The position numbers were made by a program, and so were the translations under genes. Under the pieces are notes generated by a model. The model was not told the origin of the DNA. It saw only the letters and a list, made by a program, of their open reading frames with translations, and ran no database searches. DNA of 64,000 nt from Thalassospira mesophila (GTDB lineage: Bacteria; Pseudomonadota; Alphaproteobacteria; Rhodospirillales; Thalassospiraceae): the NCBI RefSeq assembly GCF_002115755.1, contig NZ_JFKA01000001.1:434001-498000 (forward strand), read 5' to 3'. This document shows, one piece after another, positions 16,118-24,895 of the stretch (position 1 is its first letter; every line of letters begins with the position of its first letter).

Positions 16118-18214
16118 TCATTCCTCGGATCCACGCAGGGTGAAAACAAAGGATGCGCCGGGGTCGCTGATGGGGCGCGAGGTATCAAGCCATATTTCGC
16201 CGCCATGCTGTTCAACGATTTTGCGGCACAGCGACAGACCAAGGCCGGTACCGCTAAATTCATCCTTATGCAGGCGTTGAAACAGGCGGAAAATGCGCTG
16301 GGCATGTTCGGGGTGAATGCCAATGCCGTTATCATGCAGGGTAAAACGCCACAGGTCGGGTTTTACCGGATCGCGCAGGGCCGAGATGTTGATCAAGGGC
16401 GGTACGCCGGGGCGGGCATATTTAATGGCATTGCCGATCAGGTTTTGAAACAATCGCGATAAGGCGATGCGGTCGCCATACAGCTGAGGCAGGGCGATAT
16501 GGGTGATCGTGGCCCGGGTTTCGGAAATGGCGGCTTTTAAATCGGCCTGGGCCTCGTTCAGCACTTCGTTGCAATCAATGATCGACTGATCGCCACTTTG
16601 GTTGCCGGTACGGGCATATTCCAGCAGATGCGTTATCAGCTTGTGCATCCGTTTGGCACCATCGACGGCATAGTTAATATATTCGTCGGCATCGGGGCCA
16701 AGGGTGCCACCATAACGCCGTTTTAAAAGCTGGGTATAGCTGGTGACCATGCGCAAGGGTTCTTGCAGGTCGTGGGAGGCCACATAGGCAAACTGTTCCA
16801 GGTCTTCGTTGCTGCGTTTAAGCTGGTTCAGGGTTTCACGCAGTTTTTCGGCGTTATCGACAAATTCGGTCACATCGCGTGCACTGCCCAGCATGACACC
16901 ATCCACCGGGCCAATACAGTGCCACGCCAGCCAGCGATCATGGCCATTTTTGTCGGCCATGCGAAAGATTAGTTCATGGTCGGGCTTTTCACCGCTGATA
17001 CAGCCGGCAAAGGCATGGGCGGCTTCTTCGCGCTGGTCCTCGGCAAACAGGTCGAAAAACGGGGTGCCAATGGCAAAATGTACTTTGTCGCCCAAAACGC
17101 TTTCAAGGGCGGTGCTAAATCCGCGCAAGCGGCCCTGTATATCCACCGCAATGGCCGGTTCGGGGGAATGTTGCAAATAGGCTTCGAACGGGTTGCAAAT
17201 TTCCTGACTGGCCGTGGTTTCAAGCAGCAGGACGGTGACGTAATTTTTACCGTGGTCGGCGTGGCGGGTTGCTGTCAGGTAAAAGCGCTGGCCGTTTGTG
17301 TCGCCGCTGTTCAGGGTGACCATGGCGGCAATACGGTCCTGGGGCCAGCGGTCATCGACCAAGGCGCCGCGCAATTGCGCATAGGACGCGGGACCAAGCA
17401 GCTTGATAAAATCATCTGCCGTCGGGGTAACCGGGTGGGGGGAATTGCCCAGAACTTCGGGCCAGTTTAATTGCAGGGTTAGCGGGGTGTTTGGCGTTGA
17501 AATTTGCCAGCCGATCATGGCGCAGCCAAAATTCGACAGGTTGTTTTCAACATCGCTGAAATGCCCGGCCAAATCAGATGCCCGGATATGCTGGCGTTTC
17601 AGGCGCAACCAAAGCCACACCGACAGCCAGGTCATGACCAGTAAAATCAGGGCAAACAAAACCGCATGCAGGGCCAGCCCGCGAAACCATTCATGCAGCA
17701 GTGCCATTTTGGGCACCATGACCACGGCCATGCGGTCAAGCTCTGGCATGGAATGATAGGCCAGCATAATCGCTGTTTTGCCATGTTCGCAGGTCAGGCT
17801 GCCATCGGTGCTGTCATGATGCCGGGCAAGGGTTTCGCGCAGTTCAATGGCCAGATGTGGCGGAAAGCTGCCATGCAGAACCGTAAGGCTGTTATCAAGG
17901 ACCACCAGCGAAATGTTGTCCTGATGGACGGGGATGGACAAAAGATCGCGCTTGTTGGCCTGGGCCACCGAAATGCTGATAGAGGAAACCAGCCGCACCA
18001 GTTCGGATCGCCCTTGTTCAAGCGCGCTGTCATAGAGAGTCTTTTGAATTATTCCAAATGATAACAGAAGGATAAAGGCCCCGCTAAAGGAAAGGAGCAA
18101 AAGGCGATGACGCAATGTGCGCAGGCTTCGCTGCGACAGAGACGGTTCAATGGCGGTCAGAAACATTGTACTGGGCGCATCCCTGTCGATTCTCTCTATA
18201 CGGATGAAAGACAA
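16118..18214 (-). CDS. Membrane sensor histidine kinase with PAS domain
   Basis: This 698-residue kinase has two transmembrane segments (about 38-56 and 181-204) that flank a periplasmic sensor of roughly 120 residues with no named fold that I recognise. A cytoplasmic region of about 130 residues of unclear fold follows, then a PAS domain at about 343-452 (YLQHSPEPAIAVD), a coiled coil at 455-475, and the transmitter. The phosphoacceptor is H481 in ASHDLQEPLR, a phytochrome-style HisKA box. The N box (NLIGNAIKYARPG), G1 (DNGIGIHPEH) and G2 (GTGLGLSLCRKIVEQHGG) are intact. There is no response regulator beside it, so it is an orphan. A start at the second methionine (position 17) is possible. 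Confidence 0.93.
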   Translation of the reverse strand: MSFIRIERIDRDAPSTMFLTAIEPSLSQRSLRTLRHRLLLLSFSGAFILLLSFGIIQKTLYDSALEQGRSELVRLVSSISISVAQANKRDLLSIPVHQDNISLVVLDNSLTVLHGSFPPHLAIELRETLARHHDSTDGSLTCEHGKTAIMLAYHSMPELDRMAVVMVPKMALLHEWFRGLALHAVLFALILLVMTWLSVWLWLRLKRQHIRASDLAGHFSDVENNLSNFGCAMIGWQISTPNTPLTLQLNWPEVLGNSPHPVTPTADDFIKLLGPASYAQLRGALVDDRWPQDRIAAMVTLNSGDTNGQRFYLTATRHADHGKNYVTVLLLETTASQEICNPFEAYLQHSPEPAIAVDIQGRLRGFSTALESVLGDKVHFAIGTPFFDLFAEDQREEAAHAFAGCISGEKPDHELIFRMADKNGHDRWLAWHCIGPVDGVMLGSARDVTEFVDNAEKLRETLNQLKRSNEDLEQFAYVASHDLQEPLRMVTSYTQLLKRRYGGTLGPDADEYINYAVDGAKRMHKLITHLLEYARTGNQSGDQSIIDCNEVLNEAQADLKAAISETRATITHIALPQLYGDRIALSRLFQNLIGNAIKYARPGVPPLINISALRDPVKPDLWRFTLHDNGIGIHPEHAQRIFRLFQRLHKDEFSGTGLGLSLCRKIVEQHGGEIWLDTSRPISDPGASFVFTLRGSEE

Positions 18215-18313
18215 AAGCCTAAATAAACCGGCACAAAGCGTAAAGCGAGATTGCTATGACCCGGTGGTTGCTGTTAAACGATCCGCTTGTGATCGGGAAT
18301 GGTGTTTTCATCG

Positions 18314-18344
18314 CAGACAGCTTCTTGCCGAAAAGGGCTGTCTG
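18314..18344. repeat. 8-base inverted repeat in the kinase-lepA gap
   Basis: CAGACAGC at 18314-18321 and its complement at 18337-18344 enclose 15 bases. It lies about 120 bases before lepA between two divergent genes. It could be an operator or a leader hairpin; no T tract follows. Confidence 0.3.
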
Positions 18345-18464
18345 GTTGCCTGCTGTCGCAGGTGCCTCTTTGGCATGCTGACGCGGCACTTTGAACACAC
18401 TCCTTTTTCGATGCACTGACGTTCCACTGGATATATCGATAGCTGATTGCTAGAAAAGCATCCC

Positions 18465-20270
18465 ATGACCGATCTTAAACATATACGAAATTTTTCGATT
18501 ATCGCCCATATTGACCATGGCAAGTCCACACTTGCCGACCGGTTGATTCAATTAACGGGTGGTTTGACCGATCGCGAGATGAATGAACAGGTTCTCGATT
18601 CGATGGATATCGAACGTGAACGGGGCATTACCATCAAATCGCAAGCGGTCCGCCTGAAATATGTCGCCAAGGACGGGGAAGAATACACCCTGAACCTGAT
18701 GGACACCCCGGGCCATGTCGATTTTGCCTATGAAGTCTCGCGGTCGCTTGCGGCGTGCGAGGGGTCGTTGCTGGTGGTTGATGCCGCGCAGGGTGTTGAA
18801 GCCCAGACGCTGGCCAACGTTTACCAGGCAATGGACAATAACCACGAAATCATTCCGGTTTTAAACAAGGTTGATCTGCCCGCAGCAGAACCCGACCAGG
18901 TTAAGGAACAGATTGAAGAGGTTATCGGCATTGATGCGTCGGATGCCTTGATGATCTCGGCCAAAACCGGCATGGGCGTGCCTGATGTGCTTGAAGCACT
19001 GGTAAAGCGCCTGCCGGCACCAACCGGTGATGCCGATGCACCGCTTCAGGTTTTGCTGATTGATAGCTGGTATGACGCCTATCTGGGCGTAATGATTTTG
19101 GTTCGGGTTAAGGAAGGTACGCTTAAACGGGGCCAGAAGGTCCGGTTTATGAATGCCAAGGTAACCCACACCATTGACCGGGTTGGCGTGTTTACGCCCA
19201 AACCGCTGGCACTTGATGCGATGGGGCCGGGCGAAGTCGGCTTTATCAATTGCGGTATGAAAACCGTTGCCGAATGCGAAGTTGGCGACACGATTACCGA
19301 AGAAAAACGCCAGTGTGCCAAACCACTGGCCGGTTTCAAGCCGTCTATTCCCGTGGTTTTCTGCGGTATTTTCCCGGTTGATACCAGCGAATACGACTCG
19401 CTGCGCGATGCGCTGGAAAAACTGCATCTTAACGATGCGTCTTTTCAGTTCGAACCTGAAAACTCGACCGCGCTTGGTCTTGGTTTCCGGTGTGGCTTCC
19501 TTGGGTTGCTGCATCTTGAAATTATTCAGGAACGGCTTGAGCGCGAATACGAACTGGACCTGATCACGACGGCACCGTCGGTTTCCTACAAGATCCATCT
19601 GACCAATGACGAAGAAATCATGCTGCATAACCCGGCAGATTTTCCCGAAGTCACCAAGATCAGAGCAATCGAGGAGCCGTGGATTAAAGCCTCGATTATG
19701 GTGCCTGATGAATATCTGGGCGGTATTTTGACCCTGTGTACCGAACGGCGTGGGGTGCAGCTTGATCTGACCTATGTCGGGAACCGGGCGATGGCAGTTT
19801 ATAAATTGCCGCTCAACGAAGTGGTTTTCGATTTTTATGACCGTCTGAAATCCATTTCGCGCGGTTATGCCAGCTTTGACTATGAACTGGCCGATTACGA
19901 CGAAAGCGATCTGGTCAAGGTATCCATCCTGGTCAATGACGAACCGGTTGATGCGCTGGCATTGATGGTTCATCGCGGTCAGGCCGAAACCCGTGGCCGT
20001 GCCATTTGTGGCCGGTTAAAGGATTTGATCCCGCGCCAGATGTTCCGTGTGGCCATTCAGGCCGCCATCGGCGGCAAGGTGATTGCCCGTGAAACCGTTT
20101 CGGCGCTGCGTAAAGACGTGACGGCGAAATGTTACGGCGGCGATATTTCGCGTAAACGCAAACTTCTGGAAAAACAGAAGGCCGGTAAAAAGAAAATGCG
20201 CCAGTTCGGCAAGGTCGAAATTCCACAATCGGCCTTTATCAATGCGCTTAAAATGAGCGACGATAAATAA
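18465..20270 (+). CDS. lepA: Elongation factor 4 (LepA), GTPase
   Basis: LepA is a ribosome-associated translational GTPase. The 601-residue protein has the G1 loop [10 protein letters not shown] near 14-23, the switch-[22 protein letters not shown] (G3), NKVDLP (G4) and the LepA-specific C-terminal domain with the [11 protein letters not shown] and [11 protein letters not shown] segments. The frame opens at a TTG at 18447, but ATG 18465 gives the family start [16 protein letters not shown]. The length matches that of Escherichia coli LepA. Confidence 0.97.
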   Translation: MTDLKHIRNFSIIAHIDHGKSTLADRLIQLTGGLTDREMNEQVLDSMDIERERGITIKSQAVRLKYVAKDGEEYTLNLMDTPGHVDFAYEVSRSLAACEGSLLVVDAAQGVEAQTLANVYQAMDNNHEIIPVLNKVDLPAAEPDQVKEQIEEVIGIDASDALMISAKTGMGVPDVLEALVKRLPAPTGDADAPLQVLLIDSWYDAYLGVMILVRVKEGTLKRGQKVRFMNAKVTHTIDRVGVFTPKPLALDAMGPGEVGFINCGMKTVAECEVGDTITEEKRQCAKPLAGFKPSIPVVFCGIFPVDTSEYDSLRDALEKLHLNDASFQFEPENSTALGLGFRCGFLGLLHLEIIQERLEREYELDLITTAPSVSYKIHLTNDEEIMLHNPADFPEVTKIRAIEEPWIKASIMVPDEYLGGILTLCTERRGVQLDLTYVGNRAMAVYKLPLNEVVFDFYDRLKSISRGYASFDYELADYDESDLVKVSILVNDEPVDALALMVHRGQAETRGRAICGRLKDLIPRQMFRVAIQAAIGGKVIARETVSALRKDVTAKCYGGDISRKRKLLEKQKAGKKKMRQFGKVEIPQSAFINALKMSDDK

Positions 20271-20290
20271 GCCAACCGGTAATAAAGACC

Positions 20291-20329
20291 AAAGGCCGCG
20301 CCCGATGATCCCGGGCGCGGCCTTTTTTT
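20291..20329 (+). terminator. Terminator after lepA
   Basis: A perfect 14-base GC-rich stem (AAAGGCCGCGCCCG and its complement), a 7-base loop and seven Ts follow lepA by 20 bases. Confidence 0.93.
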
Positions 20330-20403
20330 ATGTTGCGTCATGCCGGGCCGGTGCGTTTAGCTGCTGGCAACTGGCACCACATTATTGGCAATGGAGTATC
20401 CAC

Positions 20404-20865
20404 ATGGATCTGGATTTATTGGCCCGGCAGGAAAGCAAACTGGTTTTTGATGCCTTTGATGAAAACATGGCATGGAAAGTGGGATCGGCTCTGGTGGAAG
20501 TGGCCCGTGCGCGCAATGCCCCGGTTGTGGTCAATCTCCGTACCCCGAACCGTACCTTGTTTCATGCTGCCCTGCCCGGAGCTGTGCCTGCCAATGACGA
20601 ATGGGCGCGGCGCAAAAGCAACCTTGTTTTACGTGAGCACCAATCATCGCGTCGGTTTGGCATGGCTTTGCAAACCAAAAACAAAACCCTGGCCGATCAC
20701 GGCCTTGATTTCGCCGATTATGCCGATCACGGCGGCAGTTTTCCCCTACGGGTCAAGGGGGCCGGGGTGATTGGGGCAATTACCGTTTCCGGTTTGGCAT
20801 CGGCCGAGGATCACGCAATGATTGTTGAGGTGCTTTCCGCGATTTTGAAGGTGTCGGCGGAATAG
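20404..20865 (+). CDS. UPF0303 / heme-degrading-domain (HbpS-like) protein
   Basis: The 153-residue protein belongs to the UPF0303 family, part of the GlcG/HbpS-like fold (heme-degrading domain in family naming). The start MDLDLLARQESKLVF at 20404 is used; the frame opens at 20305 but crosses the lepA terminator. Segments conserved in the family include NAPVVVNLRTPNRTLFHAALPG near 41-60 and RKSNLVLREHQSSRRF near 72-87, and the C-terminal GVIGAITVSGL. Whether it binds heme in this organism is not shown by the sequence. Confidence 0.88.
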   Translation: MDLDLLARQESKLVFDAFDENMAWKVGSALVEVARARNAPVVVNLRTPNRTLFHAALPGAVPANDEWARRKSNLVLREHQSSRRFGMALQTKNKTLADHGLDFADYADHGGSFPLRVKGAGVIGAITVSGLASAEDHAMIVEVLSAILKVSAE

Positions 20866-20923
20866 GGCAGATGTTAGCAAGGTCGATGATTGTTTTTGCG
20901 AAAGATCTTCTGACTGAATAGTG

Positions 20924-21697
20924 TCAGTCGATTAAATCTTGATACAGGGGATTTGTTAAAGGTTCCATCGTACGGGATCTTCGTAACCGATTGATGCCTT
21001 CTTCTACCGTGTGCCAAAATTTTGGGGCAATATCGAGGTCGAGGAAGTTTTTTTTTCGGATTTTGGAGTTTTCAACACGTTTAAGCGAGAGGTCGAGTGC
21101 TTTTTCAACGTCATAGGCGTTGTTTGCAATTCTGATTGCTTTGCCGAGATTGAGGCTTGTGTCGGTGAGTATAGCAAGGTCGTATAGATCTCTATTGTTA
21201 AGTGAGGAGTCTCCTCCTCGATCCGTGTTCGCCAATAATTTCTGGACTGTTAAATCCAGATCACTGAGGCATGGAACAGGGATGTTCTTGTAAAAAATCG
21301 CAGGACTAAAGGAACTCAACCGTGATTCCTGAAAAATTTCAAACTTTATCGGGAAGTTCTCCGGTTCCGATGTGTCACCAATCTGGATACCAAACCGGAT
21401 GCCATATTGGTCGCTTCGGGCTTCACCCAGTGCAATATCGTCTGGTAAACTCTTAAACAAAACGGCGGCATGGGAGCCAAAAGACCCAATCATGTTCCGT
21501 AATGTGCGATATCCGTTTTTTTGGGGATCCGGGACAAAGTCGATGTCGTCGGACCTGCGATATTCACCATGAGTAAGGGCAAGCATTGTTCCACCACAAA
21601 ACAAAATAGCATTATCGGCAAAGAAATCGTCACGCAGGAACGACAGCACATAATGTATTTTATTGTGATGGTTGTGTGAAAACGGCCCGTTTATCAT
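20924..21697 (-). CDS. AbiEii/AbiGii-like nucleotidyltransferase (putative toxin)
   Basis: The 257-residue protein is a DNA-polymerase-beta-fold nucleotidyltransferase. It has CGGTMLA at 34-40, the metal-binding D51-x-D53 in SDDIDF, a third acidic residue at E120 in IKFEIF, and downstream KLLAN...DRG...RDLYDLAIL, the helical signature of AbiEii toxins. Such proteins modify tRNA or protein and halt growth. The start is ATG 21697, which overlaps the stop of the upstream 70-residue gene by ATGA; the frame extends to 21718. The gene is visibly richer in A and T than its neighbours, suggesting transfer. Its partner lacks the winged-helix domain of AbiEi. Confidence 0.85.
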   Translation of the reverse strand: MINGPFSHNHHNKIHYVLSFLRDDFFADNAILFCGGTMLALTHGEYRRSDDIDFVPDPQKNGYRTLRNMIGSFGSHAAVLFKSLPDDIALGEARSDQYGIRFGIQIGDTSEPENFPIKFEIFQESRLSSFSPAIFYKNIPVPCLSDLDLTVQKLLANTDRGGDSSLNNRDLYDLAILTDTSLNLGKAIRIANNAYDVEKALDLSLKRVENSKIRKKNFLDLDIAPKFWHTVEEGINRLRRSRTMEPLTNPLYQDLID

Positions 21698-21906
21698 GCA
21701 ACCTGCCGGGCAAGCCACGAATGATTACGCATTGCAATTTTACGGATATAGTTTTTTTCAAAAGTTGTTGGGGTGGCGATAATGCCAACCAGATTCCAGT
21801 TGCGTTCGTATAGTGCCAAGGCTTCCTGTTCTGTCAGGTCACGATCTTTCCGGCCTTGCCAAAGCAAGGCGTTTAATAGTGGAAATTGTGTTGCGGTGAT
21901 TTCCAT
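21694..21906 (-). CDS. 70-residue protein, putative partner of the nucleotidyltransferase
   Basis: I do not recognise the family. The 70-residue protein is mainly helical by appearance (LLNALLWQGRKDRDLTEQEA, then LALYERNW), with a basic C-terminal stretch ending IRKIAMRNHSWLARQVA. It is encoded directly before the AbiEii-like gene with an ATGA overlap, so the two are coupled in translation, as antitoxin and toxin usually are. The antitoxin role is inferred only from position. It is too short for an AbiEi antitoxin (about 190 residues or more), so it would be an atypical partner. Confidence 0.75.
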   Translation of the reverse strand: MEITATQFPLLNALLWQGRKDRDLTEQEALALYERNWNLVGIIATPTTFEKNYIRKIAMRNHSWLARQVA

Positions 21907-21950
21907 TATCGTGAACCTGACAAAAGTTACATTTGTTCTCCGATTACCGG

Positions 21951-21988
21951 AAAATGTTGATCCTAGTTGACAGGATAGTCAACATTTT
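21951..21988. repeat. Nested inverted repeats between the two-gene island and the FNR gene
   Basis: AAAATGTTGA at 21951-21960 and its complement TCAACATTTT at 21979-21988 form the outer repeat, and GTTGAC-N6-GTCAAC at 21966-21983 forms an overlapping inner one. On the minus strand it could end the upstream reductase transcript (TTTT follows) or act as an operator for the toxin-like pair, whose start is 45 bases on. Confidence 0.55.
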
Positions 21989-22012
21989 TGCCAGCAGGGG
22001 TGGGTTAAAGCC

Positions 22013-23041
22013 TTATTCCGCAGGCACGCCGGTGGTTGTTGAATATTCGAAATGAAATTCCTTGTCCGGGAACAGGTAGCTGCGTGCGCTGTGGATGGCA
22101 CTTGCCCCTTCGGCGAAGCCCGACAGGATCAGTTTGAGTTTGTGATCATAGGTGGCGATGTCGCCAATGGCGTAGATGCCGGAGACCGAGGTTTCCATTG
22201 TCGCCTGTTTAACGCCGATATGGTTGCGTTCCAGGTTCAGGCCCCAGTCTGCAATCGGGCCAAGTTCCATTGCCAGACCAAAGAACGGCAGCAAATGATC
22301 GGCTTCAAGGTCAAGCTCTTCGCCTTTAAGTGTTGCCACTGTTACATGGCTCAGCTTGCCGCTGGCGGTGTCGCCTTTTAGGCCTTTAAGCTGATAGGGG
22401 ATAACCATTTCAATTTTGCCCGCTTCGGCAAGGGCGGTGAGTTTGGCACTGCTATCGGGGGCGGCGCGAAATTTTGGGCGGCGATGCACGACATAAACTT
22501 TTTCGGCTATGTCGTGCAGCGAAAGCGCCCAATCAACCGCCGAATCACCGCCACCGGCGATAACCACCTTTTTACCGGCAAAATCAGCCCGGCGTTTAAC
22601 GTAATACTGAACCCCGCCAGAGCCTTCAAAATCATCGAGCCCGTCCATCGGCGGTTTGTTGGGACCAAATGCCCCGCAACCTGCGGCGATAACAACAGCA
22701 CCGGCATCAATCACGGTGCCAACCGATGTTTCCAGGGTAAAGCGGCCATCGTCGCGTTTTTCAAGTTTGGTCACCTGCTGGCCCAAATGATAGGTCGGCT
22801 CGAACGGGGCGGCTTGTTTGGCAAGCTGGTCAATCAGGTCCTGCCCGGTGATTTGCGGATGGGCGGGAATATCGAAAATCGGTTTTTCCGGGTAAAGGGC
22901 GCTGCACTGGCCGCCGACCATGTCGAGCGCATCGATGACATGGGTGTTAAGGCCCAGCATCCCGGCTTCAAATACGGCAAAAAGCCCGACCGGGCCTGCG
23001 CCAATGATGGCAATATCCGTGCTGTGCGACGCTTCCGACAT
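22013..23041 (-). CDS. Ferredoxin-NADP+ reductase, thioredoxin-reductase-like type
   Basis: The 342-residue flavoprotein is of the TrxB-like FNR class (Bacillus YumC/Chlorobium type). The FAD-binding GxGxxG is in IIGAGPVGLFAVFEAG at 12-27, DMVGGQCSALYPEKP is at 40-54, the NADP-binding GGGDSAVDWA is at about 164-173, and the C-terminal GIYAIGDIATYDHKLKLIL is typical. There is no CxxC redox disulfide of thioredoxin reductases, which separates it from TrxB. It shuttles electrons between NADPH and ferredoxin or flavodoxin. It is transcribed alone. Confidence 0.92.
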   Translation of the reverse strand: MSEASHSTDIAIIGAGPVGLFAVFEAGMLGLNTHVIDALDMVGGQCSALYPEKPIFDIPAHPQITGQDLIDQLAKQAAPFEPTYHLGQQVTKLEKRDDGRFTLETSVGTVIDAGAVVIAAGCGAFGPNKPPMDGLDDFEGSGGVQYYVKRRADFAGKKVVIAGGGDSAVDWALSLHDIAEKVYVVHRRPKFRAAPDSSAKLTALAEAGKIEMVIPYQLKGLKGDTASGKLSHVTVATLKGEELDLEADHLLPFFGLAMELGPIADWGLNLERNHIGVKQATMETSVSGIYAIGDIATYDHKLKLILSGFAEGASAIHSARSYLFPDKEFHFEYSTTTGVPAE

Positions 23042-23276
23042 CTTGATTCCATTCCAAAAAACAAAGGGCGTAAACCTGTCAGGGGCGAAATAGCATTTTG
23101 TGCCCGCAACCGCAACGGTGTCCGGCCTTGGTGCCGTGACGTTGACGTGGTTTTAACGGGCCAAGGTTACAATAAAACCACAGTCAAAAGCATTGCGAAA
23201 TCGGCCTTTCTGCCCGTAAAACAGGGGATGGCCGACAAATTTTGTCACATCACTGTGAAAGCGGGCGCAGGCACCT

Positions 23277-23753
23277 ATGGAAAAGACCGTCGATATTAAA
23301 AATCAGGCTGGAACCGAAAAGCTGGCCGCCAGCCTTGCCGCGACAGCCGGGGCCGGTGATGTGATCTTGATGCATGGCACGCTGGGCATGGGCAAAAGTG
23401 CCTTTTGCCGTGCCTATATTCGTGCCCTGGCCGATAACCCCGATGAAGAAGTGCCCAGCCCTACTTTTACGCTGGTGCAGGTTTACGAGCTGGAGCCGTT
23501 ACCGGTATGGCATTTTGATTTGTATCGTTTGTCCGACCCCGAAGAAGTGCATGAACTTGATATCGAAGACGCCTTTAACGAGGCTGTCAGCCTGATTGAA
23601 TGGCCCGACCGGCTGGAATATCTGACGCCGGAAAACCGGCTCGATATTTATATTGAACCCGGATCGAACCCTGATGCGCGCCAGATAAAACTGGTGGCGC
23701 ACGGTAATGACTGGGAAAAACGCCTCGATAGCGTTACCGGGAAGGTGGCATGA
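23277..23753 (+). CDS. tsaE: tRNA threonylcarbamoyladenosine biosynthesis ATPase TsaE
   Basis: TsaE is the ATPase of the t6A complex with TsaB and TsaD. The 158-residue product has a P-loop at 34-41 (GTLGMGKS), the SPTFTLVQVYE segment, HFDLYRL and the EWPDRLE motif that follows the Walker B region. The P-loop reads GTLGMGKS where GDLGAGKT is usual. It starts with ATG 23277 after a possible AGGCAC and is the first gene of a run in which each gene overlaps or closely follows the last. TsaD is encoded at 1570-2628. Confidence 0.95.
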   Translation: MEKTVDIKNQAGTEKLAASLAATAGAGDVILMHGTLGMGKSAFCRAYIRALADNPDEEVPSPTFTLVQVYELEPLPVWHFDLYRLSDPEEVHELDIEDAFNEAVSLIEWPDRLEYLTPENRLDIYIEPGSNPDARQIKLVAHGNDWEKRLDSVTGKVA

Positions 23754-24895
23754 GCCAGACAGACAATAAAGGGCGCGAAACCGGGATTGACGGTTTTTTG
23801 CGCCAGCACGGCTGGGCAGATGCCACGCGCGAAAAGCTGGTCGATGATGCATCGGCGCGCAAATACTGGCGGCTGAGCCAAGGTTATGAAACGGCGTTAT
23901 TGATGGATTTTCCACCCGATGCGGTGTCGATTGATCCGCATGGCGTAAGAGACACGCCCGAGCGCCCGGCATCGATTGCGCCGGTTGTTGAAACAACCGC
24001 GATGTTTACGCAGTTGGGCTGGCGGGTGCCACATATGCTGGCCCATGATGTGGCGCAAGGCTTGGCCCTGATTGAAGATTTTGGCGATCTGACCTTTACC
24101 AGTGTGCTGAAGATGGGCGAAATTTCCCCCGCCAGCCTGTATATTCACGCAACAGATGCCCTGGTGGATTTGCATCGCCGCGTTGATCGTGACGTGGCGG
24201 AGGGAGATTGGGCGGGAATCACATCAGCGGGGATCAAATTGGCCGGGCTGGTGCGCTATCAGCCCGAAAATTTGCGCCGTCAGCTTGCCAGTTTTTGCCG
24301 TGATTATTTGCCGCTGGTATTGGCCGATGCCAGGGCACGCGACAGCGCGATGCAGGATTTTAACCGCCTGTTGGACGATATTTTACCCCAATGCTGGCAG
24401 GCTGGTGAAACGATTATTCACCGTGATTACCATGTCGATAACCTGATGCTGGTCGATACCGATGATGGTGGGGTTGATTGCGGGATTATTGATTTTCAGG
24501 ATGCTGCCATCGCCCCGCGTCCCTATGATCTGGTGTCGTTATTGCGCGATGTGCGCCATGATGTGGGCGCCGATTTGGAACGTGCGATGTTGGACCGGTA
24601 TCTCGCCGCGTTTCCGGCTATTGATGAAGCCGCCTTTTACCGCGCCTATATTGCCACCGGCATGGTGCGCAATTTTCGCATTTTAGGCCGGTTTGGCTGG
24701 CTGGCGCGCGAAAGTGGTAAAACCCGCTATCTGGAATTTATTCCAAGGTGTTGGGAGTTGATCTTGCGCGGGGCGGATGACAATTTGCCAGCGTTGGCAG
24801 GCTGGGTTGAAACGCATATTCCCGCCAAGGCCCGGTTTGAGCCGGTTGTGCCATCGACCCATTCCAAAAATGGACCCGATCATCATGAGCAATAA
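23750..24895 (+). CDS. amgK: N-acetylmuramate/N-acetylglucosamine kinase AmgK
   Basis: The 381-residue protein is an aminoglycoside-phosphotransferase-fold kinase. The catalytic loop is HRDYHVDN with D226 and N231, and the metal-binding IIDFQDA has D248. In Pseudomonas and other Gram-negatives AmgK phosphorylates the anomeric carbon of MurNAc and GlcNAc recovered from peptidoglycan, and MurU then makes UDP-MurNAc, bypassing the fosfomycin-sensitive MurA step. The neighbouring murU supports this assignment. It overlaps tsaE by ATGA and murU by 11 bases. Confidence 0.9.
   Translation: MSQTDNKGRETGIDGFLRQHGWADATREKLVDDASARKYWRLSQGYETALLMDFPPDAVSIDPHGVRDTPERPASIAPVVETTAMFTQLGWRVPHMLAHDVAQGLALIEDFGDLTFTSVLKMGEISPASLYIHATDALVDLHRRVDRDVAEGDWAGITSAGIKLAGLVRYQPENLRRQLASFCRDYLPLVLADARARDSAMQDFNRLLDDILPQCWQAGETIIHRDYHVDNLMLVDTDDGGVDCGIIDFQDAAIAPRPYDLVSLLRDVRHDVGADLERAMLDRYLAAFPAIDEAAFYRAYIATGMVRNFRILGRFGWLARESGKTRYLEFIPRCWELILRGADDNLPALAGWVETHIPAKARFEPVVPSTHSKNGPDHHEQ

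Noticed and set aside
18861..19973. 370-residue minus-strand frame opposite lepA
   Set aside because: It is an antisense shadow of lepA.
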